From assembly GCA_001914235.1 (NCBI GenBank), contig MQUF01000006.1, positions 62,001-126,000 of the forward strand: 64,000 nt of DNA, written 5' to 3'. The notes below the pieces were generated by a model. It searched no databases. It was given only the letters and a program-made list of their open reading frames with translations, and had not been told where the DNA came from. Positions 43,242 to 53,186 of this stretch are shown piece after piece. Within the stretch, counting starts at the first letter, position 1; the number at the start of each line of letters is the position of its first letter. A program made the translations under genes and the position numbers. The DNA is from Desulfobulbaceae bacterium DB1. Lineage in GTDB: Bacteria > Desulfobacterota > Desulfobulbia > Desulfobulbales > SURF-16.

Positions 43242-43649
43242 TTAAAACGGCACCTCGTCGCCCGGTCTGGGTTCCGCCGGCGGAGGTTCGTCCGCATATT
43301 GTCCGCCGGTCGACGTGCCGCCACCTTTGGGTGAAAGCATTTTCATATCCCGGGCAACGATTTCCGTGGTGTATCGTTTGTTGCCGTCTTTGTCTTCCCA
43401 GGACCTGGTTTGAATGCGACCCTCGATATAAACCTTTGATCCTTTTGACAGATATTCACCGCAGATTTCCGCCAGACGGGAAAAGGCAACGATGCGGTGC
43501 CATTCAGTCTGTTCCTGCATCTGGCCGTCCTGGCCCTTCCATTTTTCCGTTGTGGCAACGGAGAAATTTGCCATCGCCGTGCCGCTCTGGGTATAACGAA
43601 TTTCCGGGTCGGTGCCCAGATTGCCGATAATAATGGCCTTGTTGATCAT
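43242..43649 (-). CDS. ssb: Single-stranded DNA-binding protein
   Basis: A 135-residue OB-fold protein: [57 protein letters not shown], a short disordered linker and the acidic tip GDEVPF that contacts replication and repair partners. AAAGGAG precedes the ATG at 43649. A longer upstream reading to 44012 exists but has no support. Confidence 0.95.
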   Translation of the reverse strand: MINKAIIIGNLGTDPEIRYTQSGTAMANFSVATTEKWKGQDGQMQEQTEWHRIVAFSRLAEICGEYLSKGSKVYIEGRIQTRSWEDKDGNKRYTTEIVARDMKMLSPKGGGTSTGGQYADEPPPAEPRPGDEVPF

Positions 43650-43785
43650 GTTGCAAACTCCTTTCTGCCGGACTTGCCGGATGTCGTTTGAAAAAAATTT
43701 CTTGGCATCTGCGCCGCCCTCCCGGCAGCTTAGAGAGAATTTAATGCAATGCGGCAAAGACGCAAGAGATTCGTGGAAGTTTTTT

Positions 43786-44922
43786 TTAGGGGCAGGAGGC
43801 AACCGCCTGGTCAAGGGCCTCCGGCAGTCGTTTTCCCTGGACCGGGTCAAAACCGCATTCCTGCCAGATTTCTTCGCTTTCCATGCAGAAATAAAGACAG
43901 GTGGCGGGATGGACCCGTTCACTGATGTGCTTGAGGAGATGTTGGTAAAGTTCCACTCGCTGTGAGCGGAAATAGCGGTATTTGCCGTCAAGGCCCAGGA
44001 CGAATTCTTCATGGAAGAACTTTGAATTCGGAAATCGGGTCAGGGCGATGGGGCGCAGGGCCGGTAAAAAACGCAGTGCGCCAAGGCTGATCCAGACAAT
44101 TTTTTCGGCCGGTACCGTGTTGAAAAGTTTGCTGATGGTTGCGGCGTATCCCTCCTGCCAGCCGGGATGATAGATGATCGGGTCAAAATGGAATGCCAGT
44201 TTGTACCCCCACCTGGCGCATTGTGCCGCGGCATCCAGTCGTTGGTCAAGGGTTGCGGTCTTGAACTCTTCGCCTTCCATGACGGCCTGGCTGTTGAGCG
44301 ACCAGGAGACGATGGTGCGGCCGCCGTGATCAAGATCTTCCAGGTGGCCGATGGAGGCGCTTTTGGTTTTCAGCTCAAGCACCCCTTTTGTCTTGTCGCT
44401 CATGAACGGCACCAGGATTCTGCTTAATCCGGTGAGGGAATCAAGGGCCAGGCTGTCGGTAAACTCGCCGGTACCGATGCGCCAGAACTGATTGGTGGCG
44501 CTGAAGGCCAGTTCAAGTTCGGCCACCAGGTCTTCCACATTGACAAAAAAGGATATCCATGGATTGTTGAGATAGGCCTGCAGGATGCAATAGACGCAAT
44601 CCATGGGGCAATTCATGCCGATATTCAGCACCTGGTAGTCGCAGCAGCAGTATTGCTTTGTCCCGGGACAGGGCTTGAAGAAACTTCCTTTGTTGGCGCA
44701 GAGCAGCAGGTTCTGTTTCCCGGTGGTCAGATTGCGGGGATAGGCGGCTGCGTCAAGGATCGGCATAGTGCGGTCAGCGATTATTTCCACCGGTATGCCG
44801 CTTGCCCGCTGCAGGATTTCCCGTGCATAGGGCAAGTCGCGGCAGCTTTCCTCCAGGAAAATTTTGCGGATAAATCTTGCCGGATCAACCGGGCGGTGTT
44901 TATAGTTGTCTGATTTCAACAT
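43786..44922 (-). CDS. Radical SAM protein of the spore-photoproduct-lyase family
   Basis: A 378-residue radical SAM enzyme. The cluster motif is [14 protein letters not shown] (C-x3-C-x2-C). [35 protein letters not shown] and [10 protein letters not shown] are family motifs. True spore photoproduct lyase repairs UV-damaged spore DNA; this organism is unlikely to sporulate, so the substrate is open. ATG at 44922 is preferred; a GTG at 44940 would add 6 residues. Confidence 0.85.
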   Translation of the reverse strand: MLKSDNYKHRPVDPARFIRKIFLEESCRDLPYAREILQRASGIPVEIIADRTMPILDAAAYPRNLTTGKQNLLLCANKGSFFKPCPGTKQYCCCDYQVLNIGMNCPMDCVYCILQAYLNNPWISFFVNVEDLVAELELAFSATNQFWRIGTGEFTDSLALDSLTGLSRILVPFMSDKTKGVLELKTKSASIGHLEDLDHGGRTIVSWSLNSQAVMEGEEFKTATLDQRLDAAAQCARWGYKLAFHFDPIIYHPGWQEGYAATISKLFNTVPAEKIVWISLGALRFLPALRPIALTRFPNSKFFHEEFVLGLDGKYRYFRSQRVELYQHLLKHISERVHPATCLYFCMESEEIWQECGFDPVQGKRLPEALDQAVASCP

Positions 44923-44975
44923 CTCCTGACCATACCTCACGGCAAGTGGGCCGACAAATAAAAAACAAGAAAAAA

Positions 44976-46919
44976 ATGAAAGTCATTGATGGCCTTGTCG
45001 CCGCACACCTCTTCTTTCGCAGAATTTTTTTATATTGCCTGTCCCTTGCCTGCCCGCTTTTGTTTCTGCAGTCGGCCTTTCCCGATTCTTGCCTTGCCTC
45101 CTCGCTTCCGCTGCGCGATGTCCTGGTTCTCCACTCATTTCATAGCGGCCTTGCCTGGACGGAGAGGGTTAATCAGGGCATCGAGGAGGTGCTGCTGGCC
45201 AAGGACAGGCAGGATATTGAACTGCATATCGAGTACATGGACGCACTTCGCCGGGGCGGGAAAGAAAATTTCCCCGCCATCCACCGTTACTTGCAGGAGA
45301 AGTACGCGGATATGCCGTTTGCGGCGGTGATCGGCGTCGACACCGCAGCCGTCAATTTTCTCCAGGAGTATCATGCCCGGCTTTTTCCAATGACGCCCGT
45401 GCTTTATTGCGGCGTTTCCTGTCCTGAAAACGAGCCGCGGTATACGAATTTCGTCGGGGTGTGCGAAAATATCGACCTCGTCGCCACCATTGAGGCGGGG
45501 CTCCATCTTTATCCCGGGACCAAGGATATCTATGTCATTAACGACCGAAGTGTCGACGGGCTGATATATGATGCAATCATCCGGCGCAGCCGGGATTTTT
45601 TTTCCGGCAGGGTCACGCTGCACATCTGGGACGACTTGACCATGGAGGAGCTGCAGCAGAAGGTGCGGGAACTGACCGCCGGCAGCCTGCTTGTCATGGT
45701 AAATTTTACCAGTGACAGTGAGGGGAAAACCTTTTCCTACGAACGCGGCATGGGACTTATTTCGGCCAAGAGCAAGGTTCCCATTTTTTCCATGTGGAAT
45801 TTTTATCTGGGAACCGGCGTCATGGGCGGAATGATGGTTGACGGTGTTGCCCAGGGCAGGGATGTTGCCAAAAAGGTCGTTGATGTCTTCATGGGGGAAC
45901 CGGTGGAAAGTCTCGTTGCGCTCAGCGTGCCGGATAATCAGTTGATATTTGACTATAACCTGATGAAACGTTATGAAATTTCTTACGGATCACTGCCGGA
46001 AGGAAGCGTCGTTACCGATGAACCGCAGTCCATTCTCTGGAAATACAAAAAAATCGGCTTTACCGTCCTGGGGTTCGCTCTTGCGCTTGAGGCAACGGTA
46101 ATCATTCTTTCCGTTGTCACTTACAGGAGCAAAAAAGCGGAACAGATGCTTGAGGAGCTGGTGGAAAAACGCACCCATGAACTGACCACGGCCAATGAAA
46201 AGTTGAAAGGGGAGATCCATGTGCGTAAAAAAATCGAAGAGGCGCTGCGGGATTCCGAGGAAACCCTGCACCAGCTGTCGATTAATCTTCTCACCATTCA
46301 GGAGAATGAACGGCGGCGTATTTCCTTTGAGCTGCATGATGAACTGGGCCAGTCCCTGGCGGCTTTGAAAATGCAGGTCGGGTGTCTCGAAAAACAGCCT
46401 GAGGCAAAAAAACAGGAGTTTTTACTGGCCGGCTGCCGGGAGTTGCGTGAAAGCATCAATCTCATCATCGAAAATGTTCGCCGTCTGTCCCGAGATCTCA
46501 GCCCGGTGGCTCTTGATGATCTCGGAATCGACGCGGCTCTCGAATATCTGATAACCAATTTTGCTAAACTCCATGAAGTTGAAATTTTTATGGATCTCAT
46601 TGAAATAAATCATTTTTTCGGCCAGGGAGAGCAGCGCCTCATCTACCGGGTGATTCAGGAATCGCTTAACAATATCGGCAAGCATGCCCATGCCACCCAT
46701 GTCAGCATCAAGATCGAAAAAATGAAAAATCGCATCTTTCTCATTGTGAAAGATAACGGAACTGGTTTTAATGCGGAGGAAGATTTGGCTCGAAAAAAAA
46801 CGGAGAGGGGAATGGGACTTACCGCCATGGAGGAGAGGGTCCGTATTCTCCACGGTGTCATGGATATTGACAGTGAAACGGGAAAGGGAACGACCATTAC
46901 CGTCAGTCTGCCTGTATAA
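44976..46919 (+). CDS. NarL-system sensor kinase with periplasmic binding domain
   Basis: A 647-residue kinase. An N-terminal signal/anchor helix precedes a ~310-residue periplasmic domain like ABC_sub_bind solute-binding proteins (VLVLHSFHSGLAWTERVNQG, VIGVDTAAVNFLQ, NFVGVCENIDLVAT). A helix near residue 370 (IGFTVLGFALALEATVIILS), a coiled coil, HisKA_3 (NERRRISFELHDELGQSLAAL, with the phospho-His) and HATPase (GFNAEEDLARKKTERGMGL) follow. It overlaps no other gene if the ATG at 44976 is used. The response regulator is 38 bp downstream. Confidence 0.88.
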   Translation: MKVIDGLVAAHLFFRRIFLYCLSLACPLLFLQSAFPDSCLASSLPLRDVLVLHSFHSGLAWTERVNQGIEEVLLAKDRQDIELHIEYMDALRRGGKENFPAIHRYLQEKYADMPFAAVIGVDTAAVNFLQEYHARLFPMTPVLYCGVSCPENEPRYTNFVGVCENIDLVATIEAGLHLYPGTKDIYVINDRSVDGLIYDAIIRRSRDFFSGRVTLHIWDDLTMEELQQKVRELTAGSLLVMVNFTSDSEGKTFSYERGMGLISAKSKVPIFSMWNFYLGTGVMGGMMVDGVAQGRDVAKKVVDVFMGEPVESLVALSVPDNQLIFDYNLMKRYEISYGSLPEGSVVTDEPQSILWKYKKIGFTVLGFALALEATVIILSVVTYRSKKAEQMLEELVEKRTHELTTANEKLKGEIHVRKKIEEALRDSEETLHQLSINLLTIQENERRRISFELHDELGQSLAALKMQVGCLEKQPEAKKQEFLLAGCRELRESINLIIENVRRLSRDLSPVALDDLGIDAALEYLITNFAKLHEVEIFMDLIEINHFFGQGEQRLIYRVIQESLNNIGKHAHATHVSIKIEKMKNRIFLIVKDNGTGFNAEEDLARKKTERGMGLTAMEERVRILHGVMDIDSETGKGTTITVSLPV

Positions 46920-46957
46920 TTGCGTGAATCAGGGTTTGGAAGGTTGCGAGGAAGAGG

Positions 46958-47614
46958 ATGAAAAAGTACCAGGTGCTGCTTGCCGATGATCATGTCCTGA
47001 TTCGGCATGGCATTAAAAAGATTATAGAGTCCGAACCATCGCTTGAGGTTATCGGTCAGGTGGGAGACGGACTTGAGTTGCTGACCATGATGAAGGTCGT
47101 CACTCCTGATATCGTGCTGCTCGATATATCCATGCCGAACCTGCGCGGCATTGAGGCCATCGGCGAGGCAAAAAAGATCTGCCCGAAAGTGAAAATCGTT
47201 ATTCTCACCATGCATAAGAGCAAGCAGTATCTTTGTCACGCCATTTCCGCCGGTGCCGACGGCTATGTGCTGAAGGAGGACTCCGACAGCGAGCTGCTGA
47301 CCGCAATCGATGAGGTGTTGAAGGGGAAGATTTTTGTTTCGCCCGTGCTGTCAAAAGAGCTGTCTTCTTCCGATGTCGACGCCTGCCGCAAAAAGAAAAA
47401 TATTCCCTCCGAATCATTAACACCCAGGGAAAGGCAGGTGCTGAAGATGGTGGCGGAAGGCAAAACGAGCCGCGATATCGCCGAACTTCTGTCCATCAGC
47501 ACGCGAACGGTGGAGCACCATCGGGCCAACCTGCTGCGAAAATTAAACATCAACAATACCGCCGATCTTATCAAATACGCCATCAGGAAAGGATACGTCC
47601 TGCCGAATTCCTGA
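46958..47614 (+). CDS. NarL/FixJ-family response regulator
   Basis: A 218-residue regulator. Receiver: LLADDHVLIRHGIKK and the phospho-Asp region IVLLDISMPNLRG. The DNA-binding LuxR domain is LTPRERQVLKMVAEGKTSRDIA and STRTVEHHRANLLRKL. Partner of the upstream kinase. Targets are unknown. Confidence 0.93.
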   Translation: MKKYQVLLADDHVLIRHGIKKIIESEPSLEVIGQVGDGLELLTMMKVVTPDIVLLDISMPNLRGIEAIGEAKKICPKVKIVILTMHKSKQYLCHAISAGADGYVLKEDSDSELLTAIDEVLKGKIFVSPVLSKELSSSDVDACRKKKNIPSESLTPRERQVLKMVAEGKTSRDIAELLSISTRTVEHHRANLLRKLNINNTADLIKYAIRKGYVLPNS

Positions 47615-48050
47615 TTGGTCGTATTCGTCACATAGCCCCCCTGGATTGACAGGTCAAATGGCGCGGCCGGCCTGCCGGGCATGGCACGCCGGACCGGTCG
47701 ACAAGCATGGCCGGTGGAGCGAATTCGACCGATTCTCCCTATCCCATTGATTTAAAAAAAACTCTTGAAAAAGTCTGATTTTTTAAAAGGAAAATCTTTG
47801 ACATTCAATCTATCTTGTGCTTTCATCTCTACTGACATACAATATTTGGTGTGTTCGTTTGTTTCGACGCCGTCGTTTGATGATGAGTTCACGAAAATTT
47901 AATACCGGCATGGTCAGTAAAAAAATCCAGCTGTTCGGTCCGTCGATTGCGAGGCGATCTCGGCATCCTTCTGCGGCTGCAGAGCATGCGGCCCGGCGGT
48001 TGGATTTTTTGCAGCACCGTTAACATGAAGAAAAGATAGGGAGTAAAAAT
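47615..48050. other. Leader region of nrdJ
   Basis: A 436-bp gap with no convincing gene. It contains two NrdR-like boxes (separate entry) and TTGACA at 47798-47803. I looked for a cobalamin riboswitch, expected before some B12-dependent genes, and did not see its conserved boxes. Confidence 0.5.
47805..47852 (+). promoter_or_regulatory. Pair of NrdR-like boxes before nrdJ
   Basis: ATACAATATTTGGTGT (47837-47852) fits the NrdR consensus ACACAATATATTGTGT in 13 of 16 positions. TCAATCTATCTTGTGC (47805-47820) is a weaker match (10 of 16). Their start-to-start distance is 32 bp, three helical turns, as in known NrdR pairs. The region overlaps a probable promoter. Confidence 0.55.
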
Positions 48051-50309
48051 ATGGGGAGAAAAATGGAGACTGGCAAAATGAAGATTCCGGCCGGAGCAAC
48101 TGCACCTCAATTTGCTGATAACGCGTTGTCCGTCCTTGAACGCCGGTATCTGATGAAGGACGAAGACGGCAATGTCATTGAGACCCCGGCACAGATGCTC
48201 TGGCGTGTTGCTCGTTCCATTGCCGTTGCCGACAGGATTTATGATCAGGATGCGGACATAGAGGGACTTGCCCTATCCTTTTATGAAATGATGGCAAACC
48301 GTGACTTCATGCCCAACTCACCGACCCTGATGAACGCCGGGCGCGATCTGGGCCAGCTTTCCGCCTGCTTCGTCCTGCCGGTGGAAGATACCATGGAGAG
48401 CATATTCGAGGCGGTGAAGCAGACGGCCCTGATCCACAAGAGCGGCGGCGGCACCGGTTTTTCCTTTTCCCGTGTCCGGCCCCACAATGATCTTGTTCAT
48501 TCCACCCGGGGCGTCTCCAGCGGACCTCTTTCCTTTATGTCCGTTTTTGACTGCGCCACGGAAACCATCAAGCAGGGCGGCACCAGAAGGGGCGCCAATA
48601 TGGCCATGCTGCGGGTCGACCATCCGGACATCATGGATTTCATCAAGGTCAAGTCCGACCTCAAGGTGCTCAACAACTTCAATATCTCCGTTGCCGTCAC
48701 CGATGCCTTCATGGAAGCGGTGGAAAATGACGAGGAGTATGACCTGATCAATCCCCGCAACAACGAGCCGATCAAGAGACAGAACGCGGTCAAGGTCTTC
48801 CGGCAGATCGTCAAGCAGGCCTGGTATTCCGGTGAGCCGGGCATTGTTTTTATCGACCGGATGAACGAGGACAACCCGACCCCGGAAGTGGGGATGTTCG
48901 AAAGCACCAACCCCTGCGGCGAACAACCCCTGCTTCCGCATGAGTCATGCAACCTCGGTTCGATCAATCTGGCCAATATGGTGGTGGATGGCGTCATCGA
49001 TTACAAAAAGCTCGGTTATACGGTCGGCAAATCGGTGCATTTCCTTGATAATGTTGTTGATGTCAACCGCTATCCCCTGCCTCAGATCGAGGAAAAAACC
49101 AAACAGAACCGCAAGATCGGTCTCGGCGTCATGGGTTTTGCCGATATGCTGCTCAAGCTCTCCATTCCCTATTCCTCGCCGGAAGCGCTTGAAATTGCCG
49201 ACAAGGTCATGAAATTCGTTGATAACACGGCATTGCAGGCCTCGATCGGCCTGGCCGAACAGCGCGGTTCATTTCCCAATTTCCCCAAGAGCATCTACGG
49301 GAAAAAGAATCCGGATGTGCCGGTGCGCAATGCCACCCGGACCACTATTGCACCGACCGGCACCATCAGTATCATCGGCGGCTGTTCAAGCGGAGTGGAA
49401 CCCCTTTTTGCCGTTTCCTATGTGCGCCGGGTCATGGATAATGACGAGTTTTTCGAGGTAAATCAGGTTTTTGAGGAGGTCGCCCGGGTCAACGGCTTTT
49501 ATTCGCCCGAGGTGATCAAGAAAATTTCCCACAGCGGAACCGTTCAGGGGATAGAGGAGATTCCTCTTAAATACCGTCGTATTTTTGAAACCGCCCATGA
49601 TATCAGTCCGAAAAATCATCTTGATGTCCAGGCCGCCTTCCAGCGCCATACCAACAATGCGGTTAGCAAGACCATCAATTTCAGCCATTCGGCCACCATT
49701 GAGGATGTCAAGGAGGCATTTATGCTTGCCTACAAGCTGCGCTGCAAGGGGGTGACCATATATCGTGACGGCTGCCGGGAAAATCAGGTGCTCAATATCG
49801 GCAAGACAGACCAGAAGAAGGCTGCCCAGGCAGAAGCGAGCCGTCCGGTGAAAAGGGACCGGCCGCGCAGATTGAACGGTTCCACCTACCAGATGACCAC
49901 CGGTTGCGGCCCGATGTATGTCACCATCAACGAGGATGGGCAGCAGCAGTTTTTCGAACTGTTTAACACGGTGGGCAAGGCCGGCGGATGCGCGGCCAGT
50001 CAGTGCGAGGCCATCGGTCGTCTTGTTTCCCTTGCCTGGCGGAGCGGAATGCCGCCGGAACCGATTGTCAAGCAGCTCATCGGCATCAGCTGCCATAAAC
50101 CGGCAGGGTTCGGCAAGAACAAGGTGGTTTCCTGCGCCGATGCCATCGCTCAGGCCATTCGGCAGCATCTGGAAAAAAATAACGGCTGCACCGATGAAAA
50201 CCTGTCCGAAAAAGGCATGTTCGGCGCCTGCCCGGAATGCGGCGGGGTTATCGAACACGAAGGCGGATGTTGTGTCTGCCATTCATGCGGCTATTCCGAA
50301 TGCGCGTAA
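48051..50309 (+). CDS. nrdJ: B12-dependent (class II) ribonucleotide reductase
   Basis: A 752-residue enzyme that reduces ribonucleotides using adenosylcobalamin, independent of oxygen. NSPTLMNAGRDLGQLSACFVLP holds the first active-site Cys, GGGTGFSFSRVRP and STNPCGEQPLLPHESCNLG the substrate and radical-site motifs, and TIAPTGTISIIGGCSSG the phosphate-binding part. A C-terminal CPECGG...CHSCGYSEC tail is a zinc/redox-Cys region. GGGAG precedes the ATG at 48051; METGK (48063) and MKIPAG (48078) are alternatives. Confidence 0.95.
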   Translation: MGRKMETGKMKIPAGATAPQFADNALSVLERRYLMKDEDGNVIETPAQMLWRVARSIAVADRIYDQDADIEGLALSFYEMMANRDFMPNSPTLMNAGRDLGQLSACFVLPVEDTMESIFEAVKQTALIHKSGGGTGFSFSRVRPHNDLVHSTRGVSSGPLSFMSVFDCATETIKQGGTRRGANMAMLRVDHPDIMDFIKVKSDLKVLNNFNISVAVTDAFMEAVENDEEYDLINPRNNEPIKRQNAVKVFRQIVKQAWYSGEPGIVFIDRMNEDNPTPEVGMFESTNPCGEQPLLPHESCNLGSINLANMVVDGVIDYKKLGYTVGKSVHFLDNVVDVNRYPLPQIEEKTKQNRKIGLGVMGFADMLLKLSIPYSSPEALEIADKVMKFVDNTALQASIGLAEQRGSFPNFPKSIYGKKNPDVPVRNATRTTIAPTGTISIIGGCSSGVEPLFAVSYVRRVMDNDEFFEVNQVFEEVARVNGFYSPEVIKKISHSGTVQGIEEIPLKYRRIFETAHDISPKNHLDVQAAFQRHTNNAVSKTINFSHSATIEDVKEAFMLAYKLRCKGVTIYRDGCRENQVLNIGKTDQKKAAQAEASRPVKRDRPRRLNGSTYQMTTGCGPMYVTINEDGQQQFFELFNTVGKAGGCAASQCEAIGRLVSLAWRSGMPPEPIVKQLIGISCHKPAGFGKNKVVSCADAIAQAIRQHLEKNNGCTDENLSEKGMFGACPECGGVIEHEGGCCVCHSCGYSECA

Positions 50310-50324
50310 CAGCGCGGATGCGAG

Positions 50325-50368
50325 ATGAAAAAAGCCTGAAAGCCGGCCGGCTTTCAGGCTTTTTTCAT
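50325..50368. terminator. Bidirectional terminator after nrdJ
   Basis: Perfect 22-base palindromic arms, 50325-50346 and 50347-50368, with A and T runs at the outer ends. Confidence 0.9.
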
Positions 50369-50403
50369 GACCGACGCTTTTTTTCAAATTCCTTTGCCGG
50401 CTG

Positions 50404-51978
50404 TCACTGCAAGATGTGCATTTCAACAGCCCTTACGGCATCAGCGGCGGAACTGGTTATTCCCCCTGTGTAGCCTGACCCTTCGCCCAGCGGATACAGG
50501 TTTTTTATAGTGACCGATTCGAATTTCTCATTGCGTTTAATCCGCACCGGAGATGAGGTGCGTGTTTCAGCGCCTATCAATATTGCCTGATCTGAAATAA
50601 ATAACGGCACTTCTTCTTTCCATTTGGTAAATGCGGCCAACAGCTCCGAAACCACAAATTCCGGAAAGATGTCTTTCATATCGGCCGGGGAAACCCCCAT
50701 CTTGTACGAGGTTTTATTCAAACCGGCTGAACTTTTTTCCCCCAGGAAATTCATTAAATTCTGCGCTGGAACCTTTCCTTTTTCTCCTGCCGCCTTAAAA
50801 GCTTTTCGCTCGATATTCTTTTGAAACTCTATCCCGGCCAACGGACAGATGGATTTGTAATCATCGGCATGGCACGTTACCACCAGCGCCGCATTTGAAA
50901 ATGCCGATGCCCTGTGTGAATAACTCATCCCGTTGACAACCGTCATGCCGTGATCGGATGAGGCATTGATTATCTCGCCCCCCGGGCACATGCAGAATGT
51001 GTAAACACCCCGCCGAATTTTTCGATTGGTATAATTCAGAGAATAGGTGGCAGCCCCTAACCCAGCGAAATTTTTATATTTATCGCCATACCGCATAAGA
51101 TTGATGGTTTCGACGGGATGCTCGATTCTGATCCCAACGGAAATCGGTCTCTGCTCCATGGCAACACCTTTGCCGTGCAGCATCGCAAATGTGTCGCGGG
51201 CGGAATGTCCTAACGCGATGAAAATACTTGAAGAGAGATATTCCTTCTCGCCATTGATTATAATACCCGACGCCTTCCCCTCCGATATCAGGATATCCGT
51301 CATTTTTGCGCCATAATGTATCTCGCCGCCTCTTTCAAGGATATGACGCCGTATGTTGCGAACAATTCTGCACAACACATCAGTGCCCAGATGAGGCTTG
51401 CTGATGTAACCTATTTCCGCGGGCGCCCCGAATTTGATAAAGGTCCGCAGCACCCGATTGACATAGCTCGTATTATTATTTCTTCGGGAAAAAAGCTTGC
51501 CGTCCGAGTATGAACCGGCACCACCTTCGCCGAATTGGATATTTGACTCAGAGTCTATCTCCCGTTCTTGTATAAATCTTTGGATATCAACGGAACGGTC
51601 CTCGATTTTTTTTCCTCTTTCAAAGATGACGGGTTTAATCCCATACGCAATAAATTCAAGAGCGGCAAACATGCCGGCAGGACCGAAACCGACGATGAGA
51701 GGCCGGTCCGGCAGCTGTTTCGCCTTTCTCGTTTCTTTTATCTGTCCGGTATATGCCGGGAAATTCTGCTTGTTGTCAAAGTCGTCATCAGCAGCGACAA
51801 CAAGAGTGATTTTATAAAAAAATTGCTCTTTGTCGCTCGCATCAAGGGATTTGCTGAGAATGTTTTTGATATGTATCCTTTCTTCGTCAATTCCCATTTT
51901 TTGGGCCGCTGCACAGACATACGCATCAAGACCGTCTCTTTCGACGGGAATTTGCAAATTACCGATTATGAGATCCAA
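50404..51978 (-). CDS. FAD-dependent oxidoreductase (COG2509-like)
   Basis: A 524-residue flavoprotein. The FAD-binding motif is LIVGFGPAGMFAALEF (residues ~94-109) after an unusual ~90-residue N-terminal domain. GGAGSYSDGKL and PLGEGSGYTGGITSSAADAV are family motifs; substrates of this family are not known. AT-rich wobble use differs from most neighbours. It lies 77 bp after the alarmone-synthetase gene on the same strand. Confidence 0.85.
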   Translation of the reverse strand: MDLIIGNLQIPVERDGLDAYVCAAAQKMGIDEERIHIKNILSKSLDASDKEQFFYKITLVVAADDDFDNKQNFPAYTGQIKETRKAKQLPDRPLIVGFGPAGMFAALEFIAYGIKPVIFERGKKIEDRSVDIQRFIQEREIDSESNIQFGEGGAGSYSDGKLFSRRNNNTSYVNRVLRTFIKFGAPAEIGYISKPHLGTDVLCRIVRNIRRHILERGGEIHYGAKMTDILISEGKASGIIINGEKEYLSSSIFIALGHSARDTFAMLHGKGVAMEQRPISVGIRIEHPVETINLMRYGDKYKNFAGLGAATYSLNYTNRKIRRGVYTFCMCPGGEIINASSDHGMTVVNGMSYSHRASAFSNAALVVTCHADDYKSICPLAGIEFQKNIERKAFKAAGEKGKVPAQNLMNFLGEKSSAGLNKTSYKMGVSPADMKDIFPEFVVSELLAAFTKWKEEVPLFISDQAILIGAETRTSSPVRIKRNEKFESVTIKNLYPLGEGSGYTGGITSSAADAVRAVEMHILQ

Positions 51979-52055
51979 AAAATACTCCTTTTTCTGTTAT
52001 TTCAGCGGTACAGGGGAACAGTGAAAAATTCTTGCGCTCCGTCGCCCCACCTGGC

Positions 52056-53186
52056 TTAACGCTCTTTTCTCCATCGGAGAGCGGCCCTCAATCCTTCCTG
52101 GGCGACCCTTCTGCCTTGGATTTCGTCAAACAGTGCAAAATTTACCGCATTTATTGCATCAACATTTCTCTTGCCCGGATCGGCAAAAGCGTGGCGATGA
52201 AGAACTTCATGGAAAATAGCTTTAAATTCCTGCAACCGGTTTTCCGTGAAAATTTGCTGAAATTGTATTTCTGGTTCGACTGCGTACCCGAATTCATCGA
52301 GACGCTTGAGGATATAGGTGAGGGTTCTGATGGTCAGCTTAAAACCAAAAGCCTCTTCCAGGGAGACTTGCAGGGCGGAGGGGAATGCCGACGGGGCGGG
52401 TTCATCCGCGCGGATCTCCTGGGAACTTGTTGTAACGGCAATCGGCGTCACCGGCTTCCCTTTTGCTTTTCGGGTTTTCAAGAGCCTGTGGGCCTCCACC
52501 TGGCGGCATAAATGTTCTGCCTGCAGCGCCGCGGCTTGAAGGTAGGCGCTCAAATTGTAGAAGCCTGCGTGAATATAATCAGGAAGCTTATCTCCGCGTC
52601 GACTGAATACATACCGGTATTTGTGGTCAATTTCGCCCCACGCCTCTTCCAGAATAGTCCGCAGTTGAAACTCAACCTGAAGCCCTTGCAAGTCGGCTGG
52701 GGCGCCCGAATTTTCACCGAGCTCCACCTGGTAATGAATGGATGAGTATCCACTGTATCGAAGATCGAGGCCCTCCGGAATCGCCTCCCCGGGATTTATC
52801 GGCAGCACGAATGATCTTTTGTGCGTCGGTTTTCGAATGAATCGTAAGATTTTTTCCTCGGCCAAAAGTTTGAGATATGCCTCAACTCGCTTGATATCTG
52901 AAAGGCGGAGACAGATAAGCCTGATTCCGAGGAGGTCGCCGATTCTTGTCTGGAAATTTTTTGGGATTATAGGCTCCGTGTCACCATCGAGTTCCCTGTT
53001 TTCTTTGTCGATTTTCTCTATGAGCCTTACATTATCCTTGATGCGATAGGTAATGGTGTGAAGATTTTCCTTTGGCGCCGAAGGATCATCCCTGATGAGA
53101 TGCACAATGTACTCCGCAAATTTCTCGTATTTTTCTTTTTCCTTGAAAAACGCGATTAAAATATCTTCTTTCAGGCGTTTTCTCAT
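52056..53186 (-). CDS. RelA/SpoT-domain small alarmone synthetase
   Basis: A 376-residue protein with a synthetase domain alone: RIGDLLGIRLICLRLSDI, YSGYSSIHYQVEL and VEFQLRTILEEAWGEIDH match the (p)ppGpp synthetase core. There is no HD hydrolase domain and no TGS/ACT tail, so it would be a small alarmone synthetase, here with an unusual ~170-residue C-terminal extension. Sequences of this type also occur in toxin-antitoxin systems (toxSAS); I see no antitoxin-like small gene next to it. Confidence 0.82.
   Translation of the reverse strand: MRKRLKEDILIAFFKEKEKYEKFAEYIVHLIRDDPSAPKENLHTITYRIKDNVRLIEKIDKENRELDGDTEPIIPKNFQTRIGDLLGIRLICLRLSDIKRVEAYLKLLAEEKILRFIRKPTHKRSFVLPINPGEAIPEGLDLRYSGYSSIHYQVELGENSGAPADLQGLQVEFQLRTILEEAWGEIDHKYRYVFSRRGDKLPDYIHAGFYNLSAYLQAAALQAEHLCRQVEAHRLLKTRKAKGKPVTPIAVTTSSQEIRADEPAPSAFPSALQVSLEEAFGFKLTIRTLTYILKRLDEFGYAVEPEIQFQQIFTENRLQEFKAIFHEVLHRHAFADPGKRNVDAINAVNFALFDEIQGRRVAQEGLRAALRWRKER

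Noticed and set aside
47817-48023. 68-codon frame in the nrdJ leader
   Set aside because: It lies over the NrdR boxes, is Arg-rich without any motif and has no ribosome binding site.
47615-48050. Cobalamin riboswitch before nrdJ
   Set aside because: The B12 box and conserved core could not be found; two NrdR-like boxes explain the region better.
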